Below are positions 1 to 6,726 of a stretch of DNA of 18,314 nt, one piece after another. The notes below the pieces were generated by a model. That model searched no databases. It was not told the origin of the DNA and worked only from the letters and a program-made list of their open reading frames with translations. The stretch lies in NCBI GenBank assembly GCA_041745765.1, contig JBGTIH010000149.1, positions 1 to 18,314 of the forward strand. The letters run 5' to 3'. Made by a program: the position numbers and the translations under genes. The DNA comes from JAHCHG01 sp041745765 (lineage in GTDB: Bacteria; Acidobacteriota; Blastocatellia; Pyrinomonadales; Pyrinomonadaceae). Every line of letters starts with the position of its first letter. Position 1 is the stretch's first letter.

Positions 1-89
1 CTAAAAACGATAAAAGACAATTTGAAGTCGAAACATACCGCTGTATAAACTGCGGCTATCTGGAATCGTATGCAAAGGTAGAAAAATAA
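1..89 (+). CDS. 3' end of a small zinc-ribbon protein (partial)
   Basis: The open frame entering from the left edge (first full codon at base 3) encodes 28 residues and stops at 87-89. It contains YRCINCGYLESYA, one CxxC knuckle followed by aromatic and small residues, as in the C-terminal half of a zinc ribbon. The start and any first CxxC pair lie outside the window, so the protein cannot be named. It ends 23 bp before gcvH on the same strand and may share its transcript. No catalytic role can be inferred. Confidence 0.55.
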   Translation, partial: KNDKRQFEVETYRCINCGYLESYAKVEK

Positions 90-112
90 AATAATCAAAT
101 AAAGATAAAATT

Positions 113-505
113 ATGGCAAACAACATACCGGAAAATTTACATTACAGCAAAGATCACGAATGGGTTGAAGTTGACGGCGGCGTGGCGACGATCGGAATTA
201 CCGATTACGCGCAGCACGCGCTCGGCGATGTCGTCTATGTCGAACTTCCAAAGTCAGGCGATACATTTGACGCGCACGACGTAATCGGTTCGGTCGAATC
301 AGTGAAAGCCGTTTCCGAAATCTTCACGCCGGTCGGCGGGGAAGTCGTCGAAGTCAACGAAGAGTTGAACGACACGCCCGAATCGGTCAACGAAGACCCT
401 TACGGAAATGCTTGGCTGATTAAAGTCAAAATGAACAACTCCGGCGAAGTGGACGCTCTGCTTTCACCGGAAGAATATGAGGAATTCCTTACAGAGAATG
501 AATAA
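113..505 (+). CDS. gcvH: Glycine cleavage system H protein
   Basis: Lipoyl carrier of the cytoplasmic glycine cleavage complex. Its lipoyl-lysine receives the aminomethyl group from P protein and passes it to T protein, then is reoxidised by lipoamide dehydrogenase. The 130-residue length is normal for the family. The N-terminal HEWVEV and GITDYAQHALGD segments and the lipoylation site GSVESVKAVSE, with lysine 65, are typical. All features of an active H protein are present. It starts at ATG 113 with only an A-rich leader and no clear Shine-Dalgarno. It is followed after 71 bp, largely a palindrome, by gcvPA, so the two are very likely one operon. Identification is based on strong family motifs. 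Confidence 0.97.
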   Translation: MANNIPENLHYSKDHEWVEVDGGVATIGITDYAQHALGDVVYVELPKSGDTFDAHDVIGSVESVKAVSEIFTPVGGEVVEVNEELNDTPESVNEDPYGNAWLIKVKMNNSGEVDALLSPEEYEEFLTENE

Positions 506-570
506 TTGATAATTGATAACGGATAATTAAATCCTTTTATTATCAATTATCAACTATCAATTATCAATTA
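503..570. repeat. TTGATAA-rich palindrome between gcvH and gcvPA
   Basis: Bases 503-528 pair with 545-570 as a 26-bp inverted repeat with 3 mismatches; the outer 16 bp (503-518 with 555-570) are perfect and the loop is 529-544. Both arms are built of repeated TTGATAA/TTATCAA words. The left arm begins on the gcvH stop codon and the right arm ends 6 nt before the gcvPA ATG, so a folded transcript would mask the gcvPA start region. No T-run follows, so it does not look like a terminator. It could be a dispersed intergenic repeat or a translational control hairpin. Confidence 0.75.
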
Positions 571-576
571 AAAACA

Positions 577-1923
577 ATGAGATATATACCAAATTCGCCC
601 GAAGAGCGCGATGAAATGTTGAAGATCGTCGGTTTGAACTCGGCGGAAGAACTTTTCCGTTCAATTCCGCAAGACGTTCAGTTAAACCGCGCGTTAAATG
701 TTACCGAACCGCTTTCCGAACCGGAAGTTATCGCGGAAATGGAAAGACTTGCGAAAATGAATACCGCTGCCGGAAAACCTTCGTTTTTGGGCGCGGGCGC
801 GTATTCGCATTTTTCGCCGACGGTCGTTGATCATTTGATTCAACGCTCGGAATTTTTTACGTCTTACACGCCGTATCAACCCGAAATTACGCAAGGCACT
901 TTGCAGTATATTTTCGAGTTTCAGACGCTCGTCGCGCAACTGACCGGAATGGACGTGGCAAACGCTTCGATGTATGACGGTTCAACCTCGATGGCGGAAG
1001 CATTTTTAATGGCGCAGCGAGTTACGCGCCGCGATAAGGTAATTATTGCGCAAACCGTTCATCCCGAATATCTGGAAGTTGCCAAAACCTACACGCAGCA
1101 CGGCGATTTAAGAATGGAAACCGTTCATTTCGATACGGAAACCGGCAGGGTTTTAGCGGAAGATTTAGCGAAATTAGATAAAGAAACCGCCGCGCTCGTC
1201 ATTCAATCGCCGAACTTTTTCGGCTGTATCGAAGATTTGCAGGCTCTTGCGGACAAAGCGCATGAAGTCGGCGCGCTGCTCGTCGTCGTCGTAACGGAAG
1301 CGATCTCGTTCGGTTTACTGAAATCGCCGGGCGCGTGCGGCGCGGATATTGTCGTCGCCGAAGGTCAGAGTTTCGGAATTCCCTTGAGTTTCGGCGGTCC
1401 GTTTGTCGGGCTTTTCGCGTGTAAAGAAAAATACGTCCGCCAGATGCCCGGTCGGCTTGCCGGTGTCGCGTACGACAAAAACGGAAATCGCGGTTTTGTT
1501 TTAACCCTGGCAACCCGCGAACAGCACATCAGACGCGACAAAGCGACATCGAATATTTGTACAAATCAAGGTTTGATCGCGCTCGCGGCAACGATTTATA
1601 TGGAAACGATGGGCAAGAAAGGCTTGCAGGAAGTGGCGATGCAAAATGCGCAAAAAGCCGCTTACGCCGCGAAGGAAATCGCCAAACTGGACGGTTATTC
1701 GATTCCTTTTTCCGCACCGCGTTTTAACGAATTCGTCGTCCGCGCACCGGAAAACGCCAATAAGATTCTGGAAAAAATCCGCCTCGAAAAAGAAATCATC
1801 GGCGGTCTGCCGCTCTCGTGGCATTATAACGATTACCCGAACGATTTTCTCGTCTGCGTAACCGAAACGAATACGAAAGCGCAGATTGATGATTTGGTTG
1901 AAGGTTTGAAATCGGCAAATTAA
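577..1923 (+). CDS. gcvPA: Glycine dehydrogenase (decarboxylating), subunit 1 (P-protein N-terminal half)
   Basis: N-terminal-half subunit of the split PLP-dependent P protein, which decarboxylates glycine and loads the aminomethyl group on lipoyl-H protein. The 448-residue length matches the usual GcvPA size. Recognisable family segments are the N-terminal MRYIPNSPEERDEML, GAGAYSHFSPTVVDHL, TPYQPEITQGTLQ, the MYDGSTSMAEA region, and GQSFGIPLSFGGPFVG. GcvPA has the same fold as GcvPB but carries no PLP-binding lysine; activity needs the alpha2beta2 complex with GcvPB. Here gcvPB is not adjacent but about 2.5 kb downstream on the same strand, beyond accessory genes, whereas the two are normally neighbours. 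The stop codon at 1921-1923 abuts the ATG of the next small ORF. Confidence 0.96.
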   Translation: MRYIPNSPEERDEMLKIVGLNSAEELFRSIPQDVQLNRALNVTEPLSEPEVIAEMERLAKMNTAAGKPSFLGAGAYSHFSPTVVDHLIQRSEFFTSYTPYQPEITQGTLQYIFEFQTLVAQLTGMDVANASMYDGSTSMAEAFLMAQRVTRRDKVIIAQTVHPEYLEVAKTYTQHGDLRMETVHFDTETGRVLAEDLAKLDKETAALVIQSPNFFGCIEDLQALADKAHEVGALLVVVVTEAISFGLLKSPGACGADIVVAEGQSFGIPLSFGGPFVGLFACKEKYVRQMPGRLAGVAYDKNGNRGFVLTLATREQHIRRDKATSNICTNQGLIALAATIYMETMGKKGLQEVAMQNAQKAAYAAKEIAKLDGYSIPFSAPRFNEFVVRAPENANKILEKIRLEKEIIGGLPLSWHYNDYPNDFLVCVTETNTKAQIDDLVEGLKSAN

Positions 1924-2121
1924 ATGTTTGCTTTAATTTTTGAATCAACAGGAACTAGCGAATTACTATTGATTATTTTTTTAATTGTAGTTTTTCTTAT
2001 AGTCATATTATTTTTGAAAAAAAGAAGCAACGGAAATTTAAAGAAATGTCCGTTTTGCGCTGAAATGATTCAACCGGAAGCAATTGTCTGCCGGTTTTGT
2101 GGTCGAGATTTGGTAAAATAG
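1924..2121 (+). CDS. Single-pass membrane zinc-ribbon microprotein
   Basis: A 65-residue protein of unknown function. An N-terminal hydrophobic helix, about residues 14-31 (LLLIIFLIVVFLIVILFL), is followed by basic KKRSN and a C-terminal zinc ribbon, KCPFCAEMIQPEAIVCRFCG. That is two CxxC knuckles spaced as in the zinc ribbons often found on small bacterial membrane proteins. The positive residues after the helix suggest the ribbon is cytoplasmic. Its ATG directly follows the gcvPA stop with no gap, so it probably depends on translational coupling to gcvPA; no separate ribosome-binding site is visible. It marks the start of the accessory block between gcvPA and gcvPB. Confidence 0.7.
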   Translation: MFALIFESTGTSELLLIIFLIVVFLIVILFLKKRSNGNLKKCPFCAEMIQPEAIVCRFCGRDLVK

Positions 2122-2136
2122 TTTTGAGGTGATTTT

Positions 2137-2370
2137 ATGATTCAAACAATTGCGATTGATGAAAATCAGATTGATTTTTTGAAGAAATATTCGCAGTACG
2201 GTTTTAAAACTCAAGACGAATTAGTCAAAGAAGCATTAAGCCGTTTGCGCGATGATTTGGAACAGGAATCTTTGGAACAATCGGCAAGTCTTTATGCTGA
2301 AATTTACGCGGATGATGAAGATTTGCAAGAACTTACGGAATCGGCTTTAGCGGAGAAAATCAATGATTGA
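2137..2370 (+). CDS. Putative antitoxin of a MazF-type toxin-antitoxin pair
   Basis: A 77-residue protein. The first half (TIAIDENQIDFLKKYSQYGFKTQDELVKEALSRL, shown here in two parts: beta-like TIAIDENQ, then helical FKTQDELVKEALSRL) resembles a ribbon-helix-helix DNA-binding domain. The second half is acidic (E/D-rich to residue 77), the type of tail that wraps and neutralises a MazF toxin. A good ribosome-binding site, GAGGTGA at 2126-2132, precedes ATG 2137. Its last 8 bp overlap the toxin start, the usual coupled antitoxin-first layout. Such antitoxins normally repress their own operon. The exact antitoxin subfamily is not recognised; the role is inferred mainly from context. Confidence 0.7.
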   Translation: MIQTIAIDENQIDFLKKYSQYGFKTQDELVKEALSRLRDDLEQESLEQSASLYAEIYADDEDLQELTESALAEKIND

Positions 2371-2719
2371 GCTAAAACGCGGAATGATTATAGATGTCAA
2401 TCTTAATCCGACGCTAGGCTCTGAAACCGGAAAAATCCGTCCTTGTATTATTGTTACAAATAATGTTTATAATGCCCGTGTTCCTGTTATTCAAGTCGTA
2501 CCGATTACCGAATGGAGCGAGAAAAAAAGTCGAATTTTAACAAATATTGAAATTAATCCGACCAAAGAAAACGGCTTAATAAAACTTTCTATCGCAGATT
2601 GTCTGCAAACTCGCCCGATTGATTATCGGTAAAGATTGGTCAAAGTTCGCGGCGAATTAAATAAATCTGATTTATCAAAAATTGACGAAGCACTAAAAAT
2701 CGTCTTTACACTAAAATAA
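2363..2719 (+). pseudogene. MazF/PemK-family endoribonuclease toxin interrupted by an in-frame stop
   Basis: MazF toxins cleave single-stranded RNA at short motifs. The N-terminal 89 residues carry the family signature: VNLNPTLGSETGKIRPC, with arginine 26 in the position of the conserved catalytic arginine, and VVPIT with threonine 49 in the position of the catalytic threonine. Translation stops at TAA 2630-2632 after ...CLQTRPIDYR. Beyond it, in the same frame, the expected C-terminus continues as RLVKVRGELNKSDLSK then IDEALKIVFTLK to a natural stop at 2717-2719. This gives a 118-codon gene, the normal MazF length. Family members usually have a sense codon, often Glu, at this place; GAA to TAA is a single change. 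The product is either a truncated, probably inactive protein missing its last beta strand and helix, or rare readthrough. Confidence 0.82.
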
Positions 2720-3015
2720 ATGAATAATTTTAGCCGAAATTTCAAAACTGATTTTAATCGCCGGACATTCCTGTCTTCCGTCGGCAAAGGTCTCGGAATG
2801 ATCGCTTTGCACTGTCGGTGATCGTTGCGCTCTTTGAAAATATCAACGCAGCAAGACTGAAAGTCGCGCATCTTTCGCACAAACAGGTCGCAACGAAAGA
2901 GAATTTTTAGGCAAATATTCAGCAAGTTTTTCGGCAACACGCCGAATGTTTATACAATGCTCCGGGAACTTGACAGATTTTGCAACATTGTGCGAAACGA
3001 TTTACCGAGATTATA
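2720..3015 (+). pseudogene. Remnant of a Tat-exported class V aminotransferase-like gene
   Basis: Broken coding sequence in several frames. ATG 2720 begins MNNFSRNFKTDFNRRTFLSS then VGKGLGMIAL, a twin-arginine-type leader ending at TGA 2819-2821. After a frameshift near 2812 the frame continues as ALFENINAARLKVAHLSHKQ to TAG 2909-2911, where family members tend to have Trp, then ANIQQVF. Immediately after, 2935-3012 reads GNTPNVYTMLRELDRFCNIV, which resembles the C-terminal end of isopenicillin-N-epimerase-like PLP aminotransferases, and stops near 3015. The whole PLP-binding core, roughly 1 kb, is absent, so this is an internally deleted, frameshifted relic. The leader and tail are from family memory, so the exact family is tentative. 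Confidence 0.55.
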
Positions 3016-3022
3016 AGAATTT

Positions 3023-3150
3023 ATGAGCATAACAGTAGTTACACAACACCCGACTCAGAATAAAGAGTTGATTTTTGAGTGTTCGCATCGCGTGTAATTT
3101 TTGGCAATTGCCGCGAAATTCTTGCGGATTTAACGAATAAATTTGACTTG
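3023..3150 (+). pseudogene. Decayed copy of the 5' end of gcvPB
   Basis: Bases 3037-3087 match 4417-4467 in intact gcvPB at 48 of 51 positions, including 25 consecutive identical bases (3037-3061). The relic reads MSITVVTQHPTQNKELIFEC then SHRV and stops at 3095-3097; intact gcvPB reads KKVTQHPTQNEELIFDRS. After an apparent deletion of about 11 bp near 3088, a shifted frame gives GNCREILADLTNKFD (3102-3146), a weak match to GYCLPKLDVEETNLDEL of gcvPB. Homology is then lost before the glycosyltransferase start. It is a 5' fragment only, 1380 bp upstream of the same sequence in the functional gene. Confidence 0.8.
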
Positions 3151-3224
3151 ACTTTTATTTGCTAAATTAAGAACAGAAGTTTTCATTTTAAGTCGGTTGA
3201 AACGGCTTTGCAGAATCATTTTTA

Positions 3225-4373
3225 ATGCAAGTTGAATTAAAACATATTATTAATTTGATGCCTTATAGAGCAGTCGGCGGAACGGAAACAGCGGCGTTGC
3301 GAATGGCTTTGATTACGCGAGAATTCGGGTATAAAAACACTTTTTTATGTCTTGCCGGATGCGATTCGGTGTCGAGTTTTTTCAGAGATAATCGGTTTGA
3401 TGTCGTCGAATTTCCCGAAATCGTACCGAGTTTCAGGCATTTTCCAAATTACTGGCGCGAATCTCGGAAATTAGCGAAAATACTTAAAGACTTAAAAGTA
3501 AATTTAATTCACGCGCAGGATTATTCGGCAGCCGTTACTTGCTCTTTGGCAGCCGAATTAGCGCACATCAGACTTGTTTCGCACGTTCGCAATAAGCACG
3601 ACAATATTTCCAGACGCGATCAGATATTTTTGCTTCCGGTAAAACATTGGCTTTTTGTTTCAAATGAAACCCACGATATGTTTTCCTTCAAAGCAAGTGC
3701 AAAAAAAAGCACGGTGCTTTATGATGGAGTAAATGTTATTGAAGTTAACAAAGCGGAAAAAGAGCGAAACAGAAAGAGCGTTTTTGAAGAATTCGGGCTT
3801 TCAAAAGATACAAAATTGATCGGAATGCTGGCGCGGGTCGCTCCGCAGAAAGATTTTTTTACGCTTGCCGATGCGGCAAAAAAATTAAGCGAAATTGATG
3901 ATTCGATAAAGTTCATCATCGTCGGCGATAATTCTAACGAAGAAAGCACGCGTGAGCATTTCGGAAAAGTTTCCGAATATATAAAAAATCTGGACATTTC
4001 CGACAAGTTTATTTTTACAGGCTATCGAAGCGATGTCGGCAGATTTATAGATTCTTTCGATATACACGTTTTATCAACAAATTTCGAAGGTTTTGCGCTG
4101 GTCAATCTCGAAGTTATGGCACGAAAAGTTCCGGCAATCGCCACATCGAGCGGTTCTTCAATGGAAATTATCGAACACGAAAAAAACGGACTGCTTTTCG
4201 AACATAAAAACAGCGACGATCTTGTAAAACAAATTACGAAATTAACAAATGACCGTGATTTTGCGGTCAAAATCGGCGAAAAAGGTTTTGAAACTATTAA
4301 GAAAAACTTCAGTTCAGAGCGTTTTTCTGCCGATCTGCTGAATATTTATAAGCGATTTTATGACGGCAATTAA
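3225..4373 (+). CDS. Glycosyltransferase, GT-B fold (family 4-like)
   Basis: A 382-residue retaining-type sugar transferase. The N-terminal Rossmann-like half has the acceptor-side glycine motif GGTE (residues 18-21) and a DLKVNLIHAQDY segment. The C-terminal half has IGMLARVAPQKDF and FIIVGDN for the nucleotide-sugar site, and the EX7E motif EGFALVNLE (Glu 288 and Glu 296), followed by PAIATSSGSSMEII and a helical tail. No signal peptide or membrane helix, so it is cytoplasmic or peripheral, probably acting on a surface glycan or lipid; the substrate cannot be told. It lies between a gcvPB relic and intact gcvPB, 20 bp upstream of the latter on the same strand, so it is probably co-transcribed though metabolically unrelated. 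It has more AT-rich codon use than gcvPA or gcvPB, which fits acquisition. Confidence 0.88.
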   Translation: MQVELKHIINLMPYRAVGGTETAALRMALITREFGYKNTFLCLAGCDSVSSFFRDNRFDVVEFPEIVPSFRHFPNYWRESRKLAKILKDLKVNLIHAQDYSAAVTCSLAAELAHIRLVSHVRNKHDNISRRDQIFLLPVKHWLFVSNETHDMFSFKASAKKSTVLYDGVNVIEVNKAEKERNRKSVFEEFGLSKDTKLIGMLARVAPQKDFFTLADAAKKLSEIDDSIKFIIVGDNSNEESTREHFGKVSEYIKNLDISDKFIFTGYRSDVGRFIDSFDIHVLSTNFEGFALVNLEVMARKVPAIATSSGSSMEIIEHEKNGLLFEHKNSDDLVKQITKLTNDRDFAVKIGEKGFETIKKNFSSERFSADLLNIYKRFYDGN

Positions 4374-4393
4374 CAAATAATTTTATAAAAAAT

Positions 4394-5926
4394 ATGGCAC
4401 AGACAGATATTAAAAAAGTTACACAACACCCGACTCAGAATGAAGAGTTGATTTTTGACCGTTCGCAGACGGGGCGCATCGGTTATTGTCTGCCGAAATT
4501 AGACGTTGAAGAAACGAATTTGGACGAACTTATTCCGCTTGAACTGCGCCGCGAAGACGATCTGGAAGGCGTGCCGGAAGTTTCGGAAGTTGATGTTATC
4601 AGGCATTTTACGCGAATCTCGACGTGGAATTATTCGATTGATCTCGGAATGTATCCGCTCGGCTCTTGCACGATGAAATATAATTCGCGCTTGAACGAAA
4701 AAGTCGCGCGAATCGCCGGATTTGCCGGACTTCATCCGCTCGCACCGGAAGCGGAAGCGCAAGGCGCACTCGAATTGATGTTTAAATTGCAGGAAGATCT
4801 GGCGGAAATCACCGGACTTCCGGGCGTATCGCTCCAACCTGCCGCCGGAGCGCACGGCGAAATGACGGGCGTGATGCTTATCAGAGCATTTTTAGACGAA
4901 CGCGACGGCGAAGAATCAAAAAATCGACGCGTGATGCTGATTCCCGATTCGGCGCACGGCACGAATCCCGCATCCGCACATATGGCTGGATTTACGGTCA
5001 AAACGATCAAATCAACTTCGGAAGGGTTGACCGATATGGAGCATCTTAAAGAGCTTTGCGCTCAAGGCGGAATCGCCGGATTGATGCTGACAAATCCGAA
5101 CACGGTCGGCATTTTTGAAACGAATATTAAGGAAATTTGCGGCATCATCCACGAAGCCGGCGGGCTCGTGTATATGGACGGCGCGAATATGAACGCGCTC
5201 GTCGGCATCGCGCGTCCGGGCGATATGGGCGTTGATGTCATACATTTGAATTTGCACAAAACCTTTTCGACTCCGCACGGCGGCGGCGGTCCGGGCTGCG
5301 GTCCTTGCTGCTGCACGGAAGAATTGGAAAAATATCTGCCGACTCCGCACATTGTAAAAACGGACGATAAATTCAAACTCGATTTCAATTATCCCGAATC
5401 AATCGGTCGCGTCAAAGCGTTTTACGGCAATTTCGGAATGATGGTTCGCGCCCTCGCCTATATTCAAACGCACGGCGACACAGGACTCAAAGAAGCGACC
5501 GAAGCCGCCGTTTTAAATGCGCGTTATGTCGGGCATTTATTAACTGAAGATTTCGACAAACCTTTTGCGTCCGACAGTATGCACGAGGTGATCTTCTCGC
5601 ACAAAAAACAATCGAGAAAAGGCGTTCACACGCTCGACATCGCTAAAAGATTGATTGATTACGGTTTTCATCCGATGACGATCTATTTCCCTTTAATCGT
5701 CGAAGGCGCAATGCTTATCGAACCGACCGAATCCGTCGGACGCGCCGACTTGGACGCTTTTATTGACGCAATGAAATCAATCGCCAAAGAAGCCGTCGAT
5801 GACCCGCAACTCGTCATTGACGCGCCGCATTCAACCAGAATCGGCAGATTAGACGAAGCAACCGCTGCCAGAAAACCCGTTTTAAGGTGGAAACCGGATA
5901 TGGAAGCGACGGCGAAATCTGCCTGA
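4394..5926 (+). CDS. gcvPB: Glycine dehydrogenase (decarboxylating), subunit 2 (P-protein C-terminal half)
   Basis: The PLP-bearing subunit of split P protein, working with GcvPA to decarboxylate glycine and aminomethylate H protein. At 510 residues it is normal length. Family signatures are LGMYPLGSCTMKYNSRLNE, LQPAAGAHGE, DSAHGTNPASA and HLNLHKTFSTPHGGGGPG; lysine 289 in LHKTFS is the Schiff-base lysine for PLP. The C-terminal FHPMTIYFPLIVEGAML region is also typical. Full length and complete motifs indicate a functional gene despite its displaced position. It starts at ATG 4394 after an AT-rich 20-bp gap from the glycosyltransferase stop, with no clear ribosome-binding site, so translation probably relies on an unstructured leader. 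Its 5' end is duplicated at 3023-3150. Confidence 0.97.
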   Translation: MAQTDIKKVTQHPTQNEELIFDRSQTGRIGYCLPKLDVEETNLDELIPLELRREDDLEGVPEVSEVDVIRHFTRISTWNYSIDLGMYPLGSCTMKYNSRLNEKVARIAGFAGLHPLAPEAEAQGALELMFKLQEDLAEITGLPGVSLQPAAGAHGEMTGVMLIRAFLDERDGEESKNRRVMLIPDSAHGTNPASAHMAGFTVKTIKSTSEGLTDMEHLKELCAQGGIAGLMLTNPNTVGIFETNIKEICGIIHEAGGLVYMDGANMNALVGIARPGDMGVDVIHLNLHKTFSTPHGGGGPGCGPCCCTEELEKYLPTPHIVKTDDKFKLDFNYPESIGRVKAFYGNFGMMVRALAYIQTHGDTGLKEATEAAVLNARYVGHLLTEDFDKPFASDSMHEVIFSHKKQSRKGVHTLDIAKRLIDYGFHPMTIYFPLIVEGAMLIEPTESVGRADLDAFIDAMKSIAKEAVDDPQLVIDAPHSTRIGRLDEATAARKPVLRWKPDMEATAKSA

Positions 5927-5992
5927 GCGATTATTCCTTTTTCGGCGTTTACTTTTTATATTTCTAGAGTTCAGTCAAGTTTGAAATGACGC

Positions 5993-6081
5993 GTCAGAAC
6001 AGTGTGCGTGAGCGGGCTGTGTAAAGCTGACTTTTCTACAATGCCGAGTTCTTACAGCCCGCTCACGCAGGCTGTTCTGAC
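5993..6081. repeat. 28-bp inverted repeat with 33-bp loop
   Basis: Bases 5993-6020 and 6054-6081 are reverse complements except for two adjacent positions (TG at 6003-6004 against CC); one becomes a G-U wobble in RNA. The arms begin GTCAGAACAG and contain the GC-rich core GTGAGCGGGCTG. It sits in the spacer between convergent gcvPB and the ferredoxin gene, with no T-run on either side, so it is not a standard rho-independent terminator. The size and symmetry suggest a dispersed palindromic unit (REP/MITE-like) or a long mRNA-stabilising hairpin at the 3' end of the gcv transcript. Confidence 0.85.
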
Positions 6082-6152
6082 TTCATCCGGAACAATAGAG
6101 CAGATGATAGATCAGTGTGAAGATTTAGTAATTTAAGCGCGGCTTTTTTAGA

Positions 6153-6563
6153 TTATTTTTCATCATTTGGCTGACATTCTAAATCAATTAATGCCAGACG
6201 TTCAACTATTTCGCCGTTGATCAAATGTTTTTCGATGATTTCAGGAACGTCCTTAGCCTGAACCTGTGCATACCAAATGCCTTCCGGATAAACAAGAACC
6301 GCCGCGCCGACCGAGCAGAAACCGACCGAACTACAATCGGTCAGAACGATTTCGCCGTTTGGGTTTCGCCCTTTTGATTCTTTGCCCCAGCGCAGATTTT
6401 TCTCTTCGAGCCTGTTTTCAAATTCGGCTTTCACGTCCGCGCTGCCGACCGCCAGACACGATTTGCCGTTGCAGACGAAAACCTGCCGTTTGATCGGCGC
6501 TTTAGCAACGGGCGCGAGTTTTTCCAGTTTTTCGCGGTCTTCGATAAATTTCGGCTTACTCAT
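6153..6563 (-). CDS. Thioredoxin-fold [2Fe-2S] ferredoxin-like protein
   Basis: A 136-residue soluble protein resembling the thioredoxin-like ferredoxins related to the NuoE subunit. Candidate cluster ligands are Cys31 and Cys36 in FVCNGKSC and Cys77 and Cys83 in TDCSSVGFC, followed by SVGAAVLVYPEGIWY, the typical loop after the second cysteine pair. The C-x4-C spacing fits the family; the second pair here is C-x5-C rather than the C-x3-C common in NuoE. A fifth cysteine lies near the C-terminus. The likely role is single-electron transfer to an unknown partner. It starts at ATG 6561-6563 with no obvious ribosome-binding site and is divergent from the protease gene, 163 bp apart, so the spacer 6564-6726 holds both promoters. 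Confidence 0.82.
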   Translation of the reverse strand: MSKPKFIEDREKLEKLAPVAKAPIKRQVFVCNGKSCLAVGSADVKAEFENRLEEKNLRWGKESKGRNPNGEIVLTDCSSVGFCSVGAAVLVYPEGIWYAQVQAKDVPEIIEKHLINGEIVERLALIDLECQPNDEK

Positions 6564-6650
6564 ATTTTTAATTTTAACAAAACATTCGTCTGCAAAGGAA
6601 AGCCGACATCAAATTTCTTTTGAATATTTTTGCAACAAGCCTTTTCTAAA

Positions 6651-6680
6651 TTAAGATTAAATTAAAGTTTGTGATAAAAT
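6651..6680 (+). promoter_or_regulatory. Possible sigma70-type promoter for the FHA-protease gene
   Basis: TTAAGA (6651-6656) and TAAAAT (6675-6680) are separated by 18 bp and lie 46 bp before the ATG at 6727. The match is modest and the region is AT-rich, so chance is possible. Confidence 0.25.
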
Positions 6681-6726
6681 TACTTTGTTCCTTATTCGGT
6701 GGTTTAACAAAACAGATTTTTTATAA

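Noticed and set aside
2623..2940. Minus-strand 105-residue frame
   Set aside because: It runs antisense to the MazF tail and the aminotransferase relic, with no start signal or recognisable domain.
3143..3171. TTGACT boxes upstream of the glycosyltransferase as a promoter
   Set aside because: The two overlapping TTGACT words lack a good -10 at standard spacing, and they lie at the decayed end of the gcvPB relic.
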